Positions 1 to 14,103 of a DNA stretch of 64,000 nucleotides are shown here, in pieces. The DNA lies in NCBI GenBank assembly GCA_003991915.1, contig RQTK01000331.1, positions 262,516 to 326,515 on the forward strand. The letters are read 5' to 3'. The notes under the pieces were generated by a model, which worked only from the letters and a program-made list of their open reading frames with translations, ran no database searches and was not told where the DNA came from. The stretch comes from Elysia chlorotica. Its lineage: Eukaryota; Mollusca; Gastropoda; Plakobranchidae. Each line of letters opens with the position of its first letter. The stretch's first letter is position 1. Position numbers and translations under genes: made by a program.

Positions 1-186
1 TCCTTAAAGCAAAAACTAAGTTGTGTCTATTCACTGTATAATCTTAAATTACCAATTTTTTGGTTTTCAGATTACTTAATCATGTATTTGGAAATAAAGC
101 CATCTATTTAAATTACCAATCTCATACATATTCTTTTAAATTATCAAACAGAAATAAGCAACTCAGAGACATATTTTCATTGTAAA

Positions 187-192
187 TTTATT
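187..192 (-). terminator. Candidate MSL3 polyadenylation signal
   Basis: An AATAAA hexamer lies on the minus strand about 740 bases downstream of the MSL3 stop codon, giving a plausible 3' UTR. The surroundings are AT-rich, so chance occurrence is likely and further signals may lie beyond the window edge. Confidence 0.25.
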
Positions 193-721
193 TTCATACA
201 TACGCAATAATGTAAACAGCAAAATTATTCATCTCTATTACTCTTAGGCACCAAAACCAATGTACACCAACACAACTATCTCTAGTTTTAAACCAAAAAC
301 AAAAAAAAAATATAAATATACTTATATATCTATATATTTTTACCTCTTGCTGAACTTCATTAAAAAAATGCAGGCCTAAAACATATTTGAAGAAGATACA
401 TTGATGCTGATAGTTTTTTTTTTTTAACATTTCATTACAAAAAACAATGTCTCCTTGTACTGGTCCAAAAAGTAGCAAACTCATTGAACAGCACATTACA
501 GGGTATTTGAAATTCGATTTAAAAAGCAACGTAGATGACTAAAACAACAATAAGTTCACATAAAAACAGTTCATAATTAATATCAGACAGTATGAAGCCA
601 TAAACGCACATGTGTTTGTATATCATAATTTTTTCTTATGAATTTCCAAAACAGAGACCATAATATATGTTGTTTTGGTAAGCTACAAACAAGTTTGTCC
701 TATTGTCTTCAATAATAATAA

Positions 722-723
<2 letters not shown>

Positions 724-760
<37 letters not shown>
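724..760. repeat. Poly-T tract in MSL3 3' flank
   Basis: A run of about 37 T (A in the MSL3 transcript), followed by TTTTATAAA and a poly-A stretch. It lies inside the presumed 3' UTR and could mark a small retroposed sequence or simple slippage. Confidence 0.8.
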
Positions 761-762
<2 letters not shown>

Positions 763-931
763 TTTATAAAAAAAAAAAAAACATAAGCCAAACAATAGAG
801 AAGCAGATGAAAATAAGGAAAATGGTAAGCTTGAGAGATTTCAAGAAAATTTAAATACATCTTATCTTGACACCCACGGCCATGCTGAGTTTTAGTCCAG
901 AGAGTATCTAGTTGGGCAATCTGCTTTGGAT

Positions 932-3900
932 TCATGCCTTGATGTAGATCTGGTCATTGATAAGGTTGCTCTGGTGGTCTACCAAGTACCTGAGGGTTTT
1001 TAAATGAGAAGGAGAAAAATGGTAAACAAAGGTTTGATATTCTGTTGTACACATCTATTGAGCTTCTTAAAGAAAGAAGTAGGATGACCAAAGTTGTACC
1101 TGTAGGACTCTAAGTCTAAGCCTATCATGTCAAATTAGAGGAAAATACTTTGTATTTGGTAACAAAGGAAATAAGACTTCTCATTTTTATCAGATCATTT
1201 TGTGATTTACTCCTACAAACAAATCCCACACCAAACAGAACCTGTGGAAAGAGAGATGTAGACAGGCTAAAAGTGTTGTTTTGTTAGAGAATTGTGTTGA
1301 TAAAGAACAAGCTATATGAAGTTTATGTGTACCACAAGCCATGATGCCATGTAACAAGGGAGAAACAGATGAGATGTGACCGAGAAAACAGGGAGTGGGG
1401 CAGAGGTGTGGCATCAGACAAAAAAGGATGGTGAGTAGGAATAGAAACCTTGTTTTGGTCACAGAGACAGGCAAAAAATGATTGGAAAAAGGAGGAAATT
1501 TGGTCCAAACAGGGAAGACTGAAAACTTCAACAGTAGCTGACACCTAGAAACATTCTCAGATTTTTTATTTCACTTTTTGAGCTTCACAGGGTGTGCTTG
1601 CACTTTACAATGGAAACCTCAGCAGTTTTTCATATGATTTGGGATTTGTTCTCAATTTTTAATCAAGAGGATTGAAATTACAGATGGGGACATAGCTGAA
1701 CTACAAAGGTGTTAAATTTAGTACACAGTTATTTGCCTTTTTTGAATAACTGCATTTATAAAGTTTCCTATAGCAACCGTCTGCCAACCCCATTTCTTTT
1801 AAAGGCATGTCTTGGGCAGTAATAAACATTGAATTTTGCTTGACAGATAGCACTTTTGTAATGCCTATTGGTGGTGTGAGCTTTGAACAAAGTGAATTTA
1901 AGCAGATAAATTTCGAATTATGACATGAGTCTGATTTTAATAGAGCCAAAGAGAAACAATAACTTATTCTTTTGCAAATTTCAGTTTATGAGAAATTTGA
2001 ATTATCAGACTTCGATTTGTGTGTTTACCACTGCATACGTAAGAGGAACAAACTCTTCAGCAACAATATCTTGATTTATCTGATTCATGTAACTTTATAG
2101 ATCATGTGCAAAAGTCCATATTTTACAGAGAGGGTATAGAGTGGGACAGAGGAATGGCATTAGACACAAGGGCAATAAGATGGTGAGTAGGAATAGAAAA
2201 CTTGCTTGTACCACAGAGACAGGACAAAAGTGATTGAAAGGAAGGAGAAAATTTGATCCAAACAGTCTGTCTGACACCTTAAAACATTCTCAAATTTTTT
2301 ATTTCACACTTTTTGAGATTCACAGCTTTACTTTTACTTTCTTTGAGAAGAGAAACAAACTGTTGTACAAAAATATCTTTATTTGGCTGATTCATTTTGT
2401 CTGAGCAGGTTTTTTTGGGGGATTGAAAAAAAAAAAAAGACAAACAATGTTGAAAAGGATTCAAGAGAGAGAGAATGCAAGAAAACTATGGTGAAACAGT
2501 TGACTAAGTAAATCTTTTAGAATCCCTATTTTTTCCAGATACATAATGGTTTAAATACCAGACTTGCCAAGTTTTGACTCAAATCAATGGATTATTGCCA
2601 ACATTCAGTAAATCATCTTTCAACCTTCCAAGGAATAATAAAAAGGTTGAAACAGAGCTTAAATCTTGATATATGCCTTGCTTGAACGTTTAAGCTATAA
2701 ACGTTGGTTACATTATACATTTTTATTAAATCTTAGGACCCCATAAAAATAGAAAAAATACCCCCCCCCCCCCTGCCCCCAAGCTATTTTCTACAAGAGT
2801 AATAAAAATATTTTTGGATTTATTTTCTACGTAGCTGTAACTAGTGCATTTCACTTACCATAGAACTACAGGTTTTACAACAGTGTCAGTACAACTTATA
2901 TTGAAAATTGCATATCTTAATCAGATATTCAGAAAGATTATTATATTATTATTTTTGTTTTATTAAAAATTGTATTACTGCCCATTACCAGAAATAAAAA
3001 AAACCTCTAAAAAAGACGTATGGTACTTTTGCTATTAATCAAAATTAACAAGAAAGGCATCTTTGTGGACAGATTGGTAACTTATGCCGATCTATCATCT
3101 GTTTATTGCACACAAAAAAAGGGCCACGGTCTTCAATATGAGGTCCGGTAACTCCTTTCCAGTTATCTTACATCTTGCATGTGCGAGCAGCGTGCACAGC
3201 CCTAGGCTCAGTCCACTAGCATCAAATACATAGAGTCACTTTAGGGATTACAGCTAAATATATAATGAAGTTATCAACGGACAAATTAAGATTCTAGTTT
3301 CTGTTACTTTGGGTATTTAAACATGAAAAGTCTGTAAAAAGAAAAAAAAAAAAAAAGCGATTTATGATACTTACTGGATACAATGATGGACAAACTTGAT
3401 GATGATTTGTAGGTGGACATCCTTCATTTGCATTTTCTTCAGAAGTTCTGGAAGTTTCACTTTAGAAAGATATTAAAAAATAGGGTCATTAATGGTATTG
3501 ACACAGTGAATATCATAGAAGTATACATTTAAATAATTCCAGCATAAATGATATTGCATAGGCAAATTATTATGTCTTTGGAGCAAAAAGACAGCTAAAT
3601 AACTAATATTTGTACCATTAGAAAAACAAAACAAAACATAAATAACCTGCATTAAACAATGATCAACTTTCAATAAACTTATTCAATACTTGACTCAAAA
3701 TAATTGTTTCGACAAATGTAAGAAGAACACCTTCATATCTCATCAAAACAATTTCACAATCTATAACTTGTTAAACAATAAGCAATGAACATATAAAAAC
3801 TTAGCTCAAAGAATCTCAGATTTATGGAAATCCAATCTTCAAATTATGTCTTTTCAGCATGTAGTTTTTGTTTCACTTCATCCTCATTTTCTATCCTAAC

Positions 3901-6900
3901 ACAGATCTTAATTTTCAATTCATTAATATATTTAAAATCTCTAGCACTTTGAGCTTCATTTAAGCAAAGCCCTATGGAATACATATAGAATCTCTAAGCA
4001 TTTACTTGAAAAAGCCAGATTTGATCTATTTTCAACTTTAATTAAATTGCACATAATTATTTTATATCAACATTTAGCTTAGAATCTCAAGATTATTAAA
4101 AAAGAAATATAATGAGCAGCAGATCTATGGCATATCTTTCGTTTCCATGGAAACGGGCCCCAAAGAGAGGTAACCTTAAATTTTTTTTTAAAGGATAAGA
4201 TTATCACTATATTTCTTTGTTTTACTTTTACATTGACAATATTTGATTTGTATTTGTTGTATTTGTTTTTGTAGATTCAAAAGGTAGTGTGTTCTTTCTA
4301 ACAAGTATAGATCAAGTGGGTGGCAATAGCATTTAAGTAGATGGAAAAGCATCTCTCTCATTGATAAAATAATTTAAGTGAAACTAATGGTAAAAAAATA
4401 TATGTTTTGCTACATCTTTAGGTCGAGGCTTCAATTCATTGATTTAAATCCAGAATATGTATAGGCCTAGATGTGCGTGCTTCCTAGCTGAGTAGATCAA
4501 GATCGATTAAACAAAACGAAATAATAAAAAAATCTGGCCCAATTTCTCTAGTCGCTATTCATTTTAACCCCTGCCGTGCTTTGTACGCAGCCCGACGAGC
4601 AGATGGCCAGTCTGGGTCTGGCACGGGTGACTGGGTGTGAAAATATGGACTGTGGCATGACGGTTCACCTGGTTAACTGACGTGAGTGTTGCGCTGTTAT
4701 TGGCGATATTGTTTTCCATTATTTCTATATATAAGTTCATAAAACTATATTTCTATTGCGCTGAGAAGTTGGTTGATTTCACTATCTTAGTTGTTCCTGC
4801 TTTTTATTAATCGTTTATTACTAATAGTGTGGGAGGAATAAAGGAGTGCTGCTAAGACATTTATTGCTTTTTTTTCCTGCAGGTGATCACAATGAAACTC
4901 ATTTAATTTTAAATAGCTGTGGGTGTAGTATGTTTCTGTTCGAATCGTTCTTTACATGAAACAATATTCCTTATGTGTGCATGTGTCTCTTGACTGAAAG
5001 AATTATTATGCGTCTAGAGCCCTTGTAGTTCCAATTGAAAGTTTTACAATACAGAAATGTTTGACGCCCTACTTGTCAATGCAGAGCACTAATGCTAAAG
5101 ATATATGGCGCCTTAAATTACTAAAAATGTCATCTTAAAATAAATATTATGTCCCATACGTTTCCTACAGAGATGGGCGAAAAAAAAAGCGGTACCACCA
5201 AAAGTTTGAACCATAGACCCCCTGTTCCTCAGTTACGAGCAATGGAGACAGAGCTATCTTTATGTCCCAACAAAGCCAATGCTAATAATATTTAAATTTA
5301 ATTAGATCCACATCCCACGATTTTCTAGAAATAATCAAACATTTAACCACCTGCCGAGTATTGCACATTAAGTATTGACATTATCTTTCAGGGAAAAAAC
5401 ACCACAAATTACAAATTTTGAATATAAATTTGTTTTTTCACCTTATTAATCCATGTACGAAATTCAAGTAAACTGCTTGCGGATGTGCACTACTTTAAGT
5501 ACTTACCATCGTCAAAATTATAACATTCCACGAAAGTTCACAAAACTTTTCTTGACACAGCTTCCAGAATAGTTAAACTCATGATAAAAAGGCACTTCAT
5601 GATTTTATTATCTTGATGATGTTAGCAAATTATCAGCAACTTTGACAAGTGTGTTTGCCCAAAAAAACAACAACCTTATAACAACACAAAAAATGGCTAA
5701 ATTACCAAACATGCGTAGCAAATGCACCACCCCATAGACTTGTGATGGAGTCACGGGTCCTCGAGCTTTCACATCTGTCGGGAGGAGTTGCCAGCCCAGG
5801 ATCCTGTCCATGGCATCCTCCCTGCCGTGTGAAGAACCCAGGGTGAGGCTCTCTGTCCCTGCAGCACTGAGGGGGCCCTCCTTGCCGTTCACCTTAAAAT
5901 TCAAAGAACAACGATGCCAACTTGATTTTTTTTTTTCCCACTTAAAAGGTTTTGTCTACAGTGTGCGATAAAACACTAAATTTCAATACATAAACTATTG
6001 ATAGATCTTCACAGAACTATGATCTGTCGAATTTTTTTTTACTAAATTTACATAAATTTATGTATATTTGGCATCCCTGAAAGAGACAACTAATACAAAA
6101 AAGTTCCATTCCTGATGCTGATATCACTGGAGGAAAATACTATTTTACAATCAATCATATTCAAATGATGCTTCTATAGCCAATACTTGTAGAGTGTGTT
6201 AAGCGCATCCTGAAAAGGTTAGTAAGAGTTCAAACCATTCTCTTTTGGTAAAATGTGTAAATAAATGTTCTAAATATTATTTGAAAACATTTTTTTTACA
6301 GTTAAAGATTATGATATTAAAATGTTTCTAAAAAAAACAAACCTTGGCCAAACCATTCTCAGTTTTCAAAACCTTTTGGCTCTGTCTGAATTAAGTTATT
6401 CATGCGCTAAAAAACTAACCAGACAGTCAGTATTTGCTTTAATTTTATTTTAGTAAGATAATAATAACATCTATAGTATATGCTTCACCTGGCTTGGACC
6501 AGGAAGGCTGTCCATTACTGGCTCATTATCACCATCACTGAGAGGCTCTTGCTTGACGGGCAAACTCTCCGATATCTCAACCACATCGAAATGGGAGCGG
6601 CGACGAGTTCTCGAAGCAATGGGTATAATGATTTGGTCCTCGTCTCTGCGGCTGGTCCCTAAATCGTGACTGTCTGTTGATCTGCGGGTCATTTTTGATG
6701 GTGAGTGCTCCTGTGACAGGTAAAGCAGGAAAATAAATTGAAAAGATGTAGTGATGTCAGCTAGGTTTTTATTTATTATTTTTTTTTTTTTTGCTGAACA
6801 GTTTGCATAAGGTTTAAGCGGCTTGGTATTATAGGTAACAACACATAACTCTTTCACAAAACTCTGAGTCTGACTAACCACATTTTTTTTTACCCACGGG

Positions 6901-7123
6901 AAATACTTAAATTTACAGAAAAATGGTATCACACAAAAGATGTTGGGTTTATTGGTCTGTGACAAAAGAAGAAAGGATCAGCAATAAGTGTGAAGTATTG
7001 ATTCTTTGCATATAAAGAGCCATAGACTGCAGATGTGCTTGAACATGAGAAGAAGTAGCAAAGGAAGATTGTCAGTAAGTATGCAAAAAAGTGAAACTGG
7101 AGAGAAGAGATAGATAGATAGAA

Positions 7124-7170
<47 letters not shown>

Positions 7171-10100
7171 GTGCGTGTAATTGCTCACCATTAATGTCGT
7201 AACAACTAAATGTATCTTTTTAAAACAATAATTATACAAAAAAAAAAAAAAAAATAGAGAAGAGAAAAAGAGTGTGTGTGTGTGTGCACTTGCCCATCAT
7301 CAATGCCTTAACAAATAAATGGACCTTTTAATATATAATAAGTAAAACGAATAACAGCAACAACAACAAACAAAAGAAAACTTTTCATGCTACTGACATC
7401 GTAGTAGATACTCAATACTGTATAGTTTAAAAATGAAGTTTTCAAGTTAGTGACACTGAATACAAAATTCATGAATCTAGTAGCATAACACCTCTTTTAG
7501 AGAAACTCTGGTGGCTGGGTGGGAAGATGATCCTGCACTAGGTTTGGACCTCGCCCCTGCAGTAGAAGGTTGCTCTGGTGAAAAGTCAAAATGGGCTGCT
7601 TGGCGAGTCATCCGTCGAGGTGGGAGATCAAACCTAACTTCTGATTCCCCTGAGGATGATGGTGATGGTGAGCGAGATTGGCGGTACCGCCTCTTCCGTT
7701 CAGATTTTCCTTTGCTTGGGACGATCTTTTTGGGCTCACTGGCATCCTTTGAAGGCCTAGAATTATATTATACTTATTAGGCCCTTGCTCAAAAGAGGAA
7801 TTAACAAAATAATATTAATACATATTCTTGAAAAAAAAAAAAAGAAAAAAAAAAGGATATTTCCATCTAAATTTTCACAAAAAGATCAATGATCGACATA
7901 CAGCAGATCTTTTCAAAAGGCAAACTTTTAATAAAACTCCAATATACATTAATTAATTAAAAGCCAAAGAATCAAAAGGTGACAGAACTATATGACAATA
8001 AAGTAACCTACCCTGTCTCTTTTTCCTTTGGATTAAGGTCCAAGTATTTAAGCTTGGCCGAGGCGGACTCATACTGCTCTTGCTCTGCTGCATACAAGAG
8101 AATTATGGGCAGTGTGAAGTCAAAGATGATGCGCAGACTGTCGACGAATTCTTTGCAGAGGGATATGCTGTACAGAGAAAGATAAAAGAATAAATGTGAT
8201 TGTGGCCAAGAAAATTAGGATACGGAATGATACAAAATCTACTTATAAATCCAGTCTTAATAAAACCTTTGATGGCGGATATGATCTCAGACATCTTACA
8301 TGAACTTAGCAGCGATACTTCCTCCGAATTGAAAAATGAAAACATAATATTCTAAACTTTCTTCTATCCATATTATTTTAAGACTTTAGCTGTAGTGTTA
8401 TGATAAGATACAACAGAGCTGCAAGCATGAGGATATTGCAGAAACATGAATTCTTTGTAGCAACAATTTTGTGTACCAGATATCACATGAAATAAATCAA
8501 CACAACAGGTTAAAAAGTTAGTTCCTACAAAAGTTGAAAAAAAAAAACAAATAGCTTTCTAAAGTATGATCAAATATTCTTTTAAATAAGATATCAATTG
8601 TTTTTAATGCAACACAGGCATATAATTTAATTAAAAAATCTATTGGGAGGTGTATACTAGCTTACTAGCTATATCGACCTGTGTAAAAACGCATACCACT
8701 TATCTGGGGGACACTTCAGGGTGTGTTTGCTGCTGCTCGTTCGAGTTTTCTCTCGACCACCTGATGGATCACACAAGTAGTTCACGCAGAAAGTCTTCAT
8801 GAAACTCTCAAGAATATCCACAACACATGGCTTAGCTGGGACTCTGGTCAGCTATGGATCATCAAATATAAAAAAAATTGAAAAAGAAATGAAAAGAAAC
8901 AGAGAGCAGGGAATGCTGGACATTAAAACAAAACTATGTGATGTCTTTACATAAATTAACAGTTTTTAATCATACTGCTCATCCCATAGTGATGATAAAA
9001 ATGATAACATTTGTTCCTCTCCTTCAGCCATTACTTTATCATAGTTCATTGTTGAGGATTTTAAAAATCAAGATAAATATAAATCTTCAACACTTTAAAA
9101 TCAACATATATAATCATTCCAAAAAAAAAAACAACTCATAATGTGCCTAAAGTTAAAAGAATGTAGGAAACGTTGGTTGAACTAGGTATGTGAAAAAGGT
9201 AAGAAACCCCCCCCCCCCAAAAAAAAAAAACCCTACCTAAAAATAAACATTCACTTTGTTTTCTATCATTTTCGTACAGTGATAAGAATTAATTAAAAAA
9301 GAATGGAGCTATTAAATATTACTCATTAGGCTAAATTTTAACAACATAGCTAAGAGTATCAGCAAATTTTAAACGAAGAATGACACATATAAAAACAAAA
9401 ACTTATCAGATTAAATTTTTCTACACTAGATATGAACATTTGTTAAGACATCTATGCTGTAAATTGTAACTTTTTATATGAAACTCAACAGAGTAAGAAT
9501 AACCCAAAAGCAAAATAATCAACAAAGGCAAAACAAAAATTCACACCTTGTTTCTCTTGTTAATGAGGATGAAGTCATTTTCCAGATGTTCTTTCAAACT
9601 GTCCGGTAGTTCAAACTCAACCAAGCTGGTTTTCTTGTGTGAAAAAAAAACACAACAATAATACTAGATATTTAAAAGAACAAAAAAACAAAACAACAGC
9701 TAAACACCAAATCATTTCAAAAGCCATAGATTATAAAAAGGTAAGGTCCTATATTTGATCACACTACAGTAATTATACAAGAAATTTTTGTAACTTTCAA
9801 AAGATGTTGATATTGTGCACACCCCAGATCAAGTTACCACGAATATTCTTTACTTTTCCTTTCTTACCATGTAACAAAAAAACTGACCATGCCATCACTC
9901 TCTAAACTAAACCACATTTGGAAACCGGGATTGAAAGAGTACCTGAGAACAATTTTTTTAGAGCTGCAGTAGAAACCTTTCTCTTATATGGACCAGAAAC
10001 GTAGACTCTAACAGAAGCATCACGCATGAAACTAGACAGCGCAAACACAAAAAATGCTTAGAGAGATCAAAGGTGTAACTCGTAAGGATAAACTCCCGAA

Positions 10101-13100
10101 CTCTTTATACAGAAAACTGCCAAGCATAACAACGACAATAAAAGATAGGCATCTTAGATTCAGCGACTATTCTTATAAGAATAGGATGAACATGCATACC
10201 AAGTTAAGGAAAAAAAAGTATTAGGAGAGAGCTTGTGGAGAATACAGGCATACCATGGAAAAACTTTGCCAGCAAAAAAAAAAGGAGGACAGAGAAAGGT
10301 GAAAAACAGTCATAGCAGATGTTCAACTGCATTCGACTAAACAAGCACAAGAAACAAAATAACATAATGATAATCATACTAGATTGCAAAGAGGAACTAA
10401 TTTCTTCCAACTTTCTATTTACCTGTCTCTTTTTATCTTGTGTTACTTTGGCCCTTCCACCTTTCTGGAAATAGAATGAGAGGCAAAATATTGTTCATCA
10501 ATAATTATTGCTTACGATTGATTATTAGTCTCTTAATAAAAATAATTATAGGACATACAATTTGCACCTCTTTTTTGCCTAAGGAAGGTTGGTTGGTTGG
10601 TTGGGTTGGTTAAACGTCCAACAGCAGCACTATATAGGCTATATTGTGGACGGGCCCCAAGACGGACGTCTGACAATTTTTATGTGCTGCCACACACGAA
10701 ACAGGGCGGGGATTGCTTAAGGAAGCGCCACCAAATACTTAACAAGTTCAACTTTTTGATTTTGACATTAATGTTCCTATTTAAATTTTTTGTTGATCAG
10801 CAACTGTAGCAAAAACTGCACAACTTGTAATATCATTTAAAAAAATTATTACCTAAGCATGTAAACTAATTAAATATTCTACTGATTAATAAAATCTATG
10901 TTGCCTTTTTACCTTCACAGTATTTTCAGTCTCATCCTCTGATTCATCAGTCTCACTGTCATCAAACTGTGGAGGGGCTCCACCAAAAGCTTGGTGAAGA
11001 ATAGCGTTAATTTTACGCCTTCTTTGGGTATTCTTGCGACTACTGTAATTTGTAAAGTGATTTAAGACAGAATATTAGAAAAATGCAATTATACTAAAAT
11101 ACAACACAAAACACCAAAACTATTAGAAAAATGTAACTAATAAGATGATCACAAATCAAACATTTGAAAATATTTGCATTGAATATTTTTTCAATGAATG
11201 TAATTAATATTTCTGTAACTTAGATAGCCTCTTGTTTGCATGCAACTCATTAAATGTGGCGAAATAAATTATTAAATATGGCTTGAGACTAACTTCTAGA
11301 AAACGCGTTTCAAATTCATAGTTTAAAAATACTGTGTATTAGTTACTATATTAATTAGAAAAGGAAAGATAACAGTAATTGTTAATTCCCCATTACTGTT
11401 TTTTAAAAAGATTCCACAAACACTCTTTTTACTATTACTATTATTAGTACTATTACTGTAACCTTGTTAATTTGAATTCCAAAAACACATTCCAAATTTG
11501 CCAAATCTCCATTATTGACTTTTATATTGATCAAAGAGTGGCATATGAGCCAGAAGGAAAAAAAAAAGAAATGTTTAATTTGAACGCACTCCTAGATAAG
11601 GTGAAAGACATTGGAAAAAGTAATCTGGGGTCATGTTTTAAAAGGCAGTAACAATTTTCAACAAAAATTCGTTTGAAAACCTCAAAAAGGAAAGTCCGAA
11701 AACATTTTACCACTCTGAGAGACATAGAAGTTGTTAGAAATGTTGGCCCTTATTTCGAGTCCAATACATGGACAACTGCGTAAAGCTTTTTTTGTAGAAA
11801 ACATGCAAAGACATTTTTACTTACAATTTTTTTGCAGCATCAGCTAATTTCTTCATCAACTCTCTGTTTTCATCTGTATTTCGTAGCAGGTAATGCTCTC
11901 CCACTTCACGGTCCCAGCTAGCAGAAAAAAATTGTTTAAAAAATAGAAAGACATATATATGATATATGTTCCTAATTTTTCAGGGCCTAAATTTGTTGCT
12001 TTAGATTTATTTTTAAACAAAAAGATTTTTAACAATTGTATCAAAAACAGATGTCTAGAGAAAAAAAAATTCTTTTTTTAATCTAATGACTAATGTTTTA
12101 AAATCAATCTTTTTTTTGTGTGGTTTTTATACTAAAAAAAAAAGGAGGATATTTTCTTTTCCAATTCACAAGACCATTTCTTTTTTATTTTTCTGTAGAT
12201 AAAAACAAATTTTCTATTTCAATCAAGTGATCAATGTTATATTAATTCTTATTTTTTTTAAATCAGTGATTATAAAATCTTACCTGCTATTCCATCCTTG
12301 GAAATGTACAACATAAGCAGGTCTTCGTTTCCCATTCTCATCTTTGGTAATTCTTCTCTCTACAACCTGTTAAAATGTAAGGAGCAATGGCAGTTAAACT
12401 GCAGCTAGTTTCTCATGGTGGATGTAAAAAAGGAAATAATTAAAACACTTAAAATATATTAACCTTCTTAGATATGGTCCCCTTTTTATGTAGGAAATAT
12501 ACGTCTAAATTACATGAGGAAAAACAGTGCATGAAAAATATGTTTTCCTATATTTAAAAATGTGTTTTAAAAAAAAAGCATTTGTTTAGTACTAACAGAA
12601 GGGAAGAACATAAGTGAGAAAATTCTACCTCTTGAAGTCTAACTGCATAGCTGTCAATTGGCACAGCTATGTACATACATCAAACTCAAAATGTAGTACC
12701 ACTGACATAGCGTCAAATAAAGATCTATTGATTTTATTATAATTGTCCCAGTAAGAGACTACAAATGAAATTGTTGACCAATTCTATTGATTCAAAGTGA
12801 AAACCACTATCAATAGTGGTTTCCTTTAAGAGTAAGTATAATTTAATGTATCGACACAGAATGATTTGGACACTTGCGAAACTGACGAGTCTACACATAG
12901 GATTTGTTTGTCAGTAAGATAGTATTATAATAATTATTGTGGACAGGAACCTTGGAAGACTAACGCCTGATAACTTTATTGCTGCCACACATGAGACAGT
13001 TTCAGGAGACTTGAACTTCTGTTTCTGCAAGCCACTATACTGACACCTATCCAACCAGTAGAGGACAAAATCAGACAAAAGAGTTTATTATAATTTAATC

Positions 13101-13372
13101 CAGAGACCAACGCTCTACCACTTGAGCCAGTACTCCCCAATTTGTGTAGACAGAAAGAAAGACTGAGAGAGAGAGAGGAGAGAGGCGAAATAAATATAAG
13201 GGGGTGGGGGATAGAAACTAGCCACACATCGCTTCAGCTGATGTTTCGTCTGTACCAAAATATATAGATTTACCTTTGCATCGTAAAGAACTCGAGCTTT
13301 CGTGCAGTCCGGTTCAAAACAGAGAACCACCTCCGTGACTTCATACTCAAATCGGGGTCCTCTTCCTGACAT
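932..13372 (-). CDS. MSL3: MSL3 homologue (MSL complex subunit 3), complete, 13 exons
   Basis: Coding exons, 5' to 3': 13274-13372, 12284-12366, 11825-11917, 10913-11042, 10423-10464, 9547-9633, 8697-8851, 8012-8167, 7492-7756, 6489-6710, 5706-5892, 3375-3459, 932-989. All junctions read as GT-AG and the phases join into one 1662-nt frame (553 residues; human MSL3 is about 520). Residues 1-92 form the chromo-barrel domain: exon 1 has LCFEPDCTKARVLYDAK and exons 2-3 have HFQGWNSSWDRE, nearly identical to vertebrate MSL3. The MRG domain starts around residue 150 (VEFELPDSLKEHLEND), is interrupted by a Ser/Arg/Pro-rich linker (about 282-444) as in other MSL3 proteins, and resumes with VYGVVHLLRMF and VKLPELLKKM. 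Family knowledge: MSL3 binds methylated histone tails and activates the MOF acetyltransferase for H4K16 acetylation in the nucleus. MRG15 is the nearest alternative, but its linker is short. UTR ends were not determined. Confidence 0.95.
1375..1570. repeat. Dispersed direct repeat, copy 1 (MSL3 intron 12)
   Basis: About 190 bases that recur with moderate divergence at 2125-2310 in the same intron. Both copies share GATGGTGAGTAGGAATAGAA, CACAGAGACAGG, a TGATT-AAAGGAGGAAA-TT segment and an ATTCTCA-ATTTTTTATTTCAC end. No coding potential is visible. It may be a fragment of an old mobile element or a local duplication. Confidence 0.7.
2125..2310. repeat. Dispersed direct repeat, copy 2 (MSL3 intron 12)
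   Basis: Partner of the repeat at 1375-1570. The flanking sequence also echoes itself: AAACTCTTCAGCAACAATAT near 2050 and a related AAACTGTTGTACAAAAATAT near 2357, suggesting a larger decayed duplication of about 300 bases. Confidence 0.65.
7130..7167. repeat. (GA)n microsatellite
   Basis: A pure GA dinucleotide tract in MSL3 intron 9, followed about 110 bases later by a short (GT)n tract. On the transcribed strand it reads (CT)n. Confidence 0.9.
10587..10725 (-). mobile_element. tRNA-SINE fragment (tail and core)
   Basis: On the plus strand it begins with GGTTGGTTGGTTGGG then TTAAACGTCCAACAG, and continues with the core ACGGGCCCCAAGACGGACGT and GTGCTGCCACACACGAAACA. The element is therefore in minus orientation with its 3' tail (CGTTTAACCAACC type) at 10587. 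The tRNA-like head is missing. It sits in MSL3 intron 4 and shares its core with the elements near 14.1, 22.7, 27.7, 30.5, 52.7, 53.1 and 57.0 kb. Confidence 0.8.
12935..13133 (-). mobile_element. tRNA-SINE, diverged, with tRNA-like head
   Basis: Minus-strand element in MSL3 intron 1. Its head reads TGGCTCAAGTGGTAGAGCG, a good RNA polymerase III A box. The core (ACTGACACC, CACACATGAGAC, ATTGTGGACAGG) matches the other SINE copies in the window with noticeable divergence. The tail is missing. Confidence 0.75.
13274..13372 (-). CDS. MSL3: MSL3 exon 1 with start codon
   Basis: The start ATG is at 13372-13370 and begins MSGRGPRFEYEVTEVV. The exon is 33 whole codons and ends at AAG before GTAAAT (donor at 13273). 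I chose this start because the MSL3-type chromo-barrel begins within 15 residues of it, as in vertebrate MSL3. The 300 bases upstream show no other exon. Confidence 0.9.
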
Positions 13373-14103
13373 TACTTTCTAAGGGATTTGATGTTACTAG
13401 ATCTCGATCTAGAGATCAGCGGGTGGTCTGAGTGATCCAAACTTAAATACAGATTAAAACAAATGTTTTCTTTGTAGAATTTAGATTAAAATTGTGATGT
13501 TGGAACCCCAAAATGGTGGAAATCTATGAAAAACATTTCCCTCACAGAGACACCAAGCTAATGTTATTGTTTACAAAGATCACCGGAAGTTATGATAAAA
13601 TTGAACCGCCAAAGCGAAAGTGAACCTCAAACAATCATTACGTGGTAGTCGTTTTTCAAACATTTCGGTTCCTAAACTATATTCTGTTAGATTTCCTAAG
13701 TCACTCATTTCAGTCTAGTTTCATTGCGAAATTCTGGTTGTTATTATTATAAAGCCTGGGTCCGATGGCATACTGGTATGCGGATACAAAGAAAAAAGGA
13801 AAAGAAAGAAAGTCTATTAGAAATAAATTTTTATATGATTTTGTTATTGGTAGAGATACCCTACTGTTTTTATTCAGCTCTAATTTATTTACCGCACTAT
13901 GATTCTGTTGTAAATTAATTCAATAAAATTATTACAGATAATGCTTCTCTACCTTTAGGTAATATTAACGTTATGCTTAATTATTACTAGGCTACCCAAG
14001 CTTTCAAGAGAAGACGGGTTGTGAATCGGGAGAGAGGTAGAGAGAGATAGAATGGGGAATAGAGATAAATTGGCATGAAGGAAGAGATAGAGATTTAATA
14101 TTA

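Noticed and set aside
7511..7780. Plus-strand 89-codon ORF
   Set aside because: It is the reverse of MSL3 exon 9, which has conserved phase, splice sites and the expected Ser/Arg-rich linker on the minus strand.
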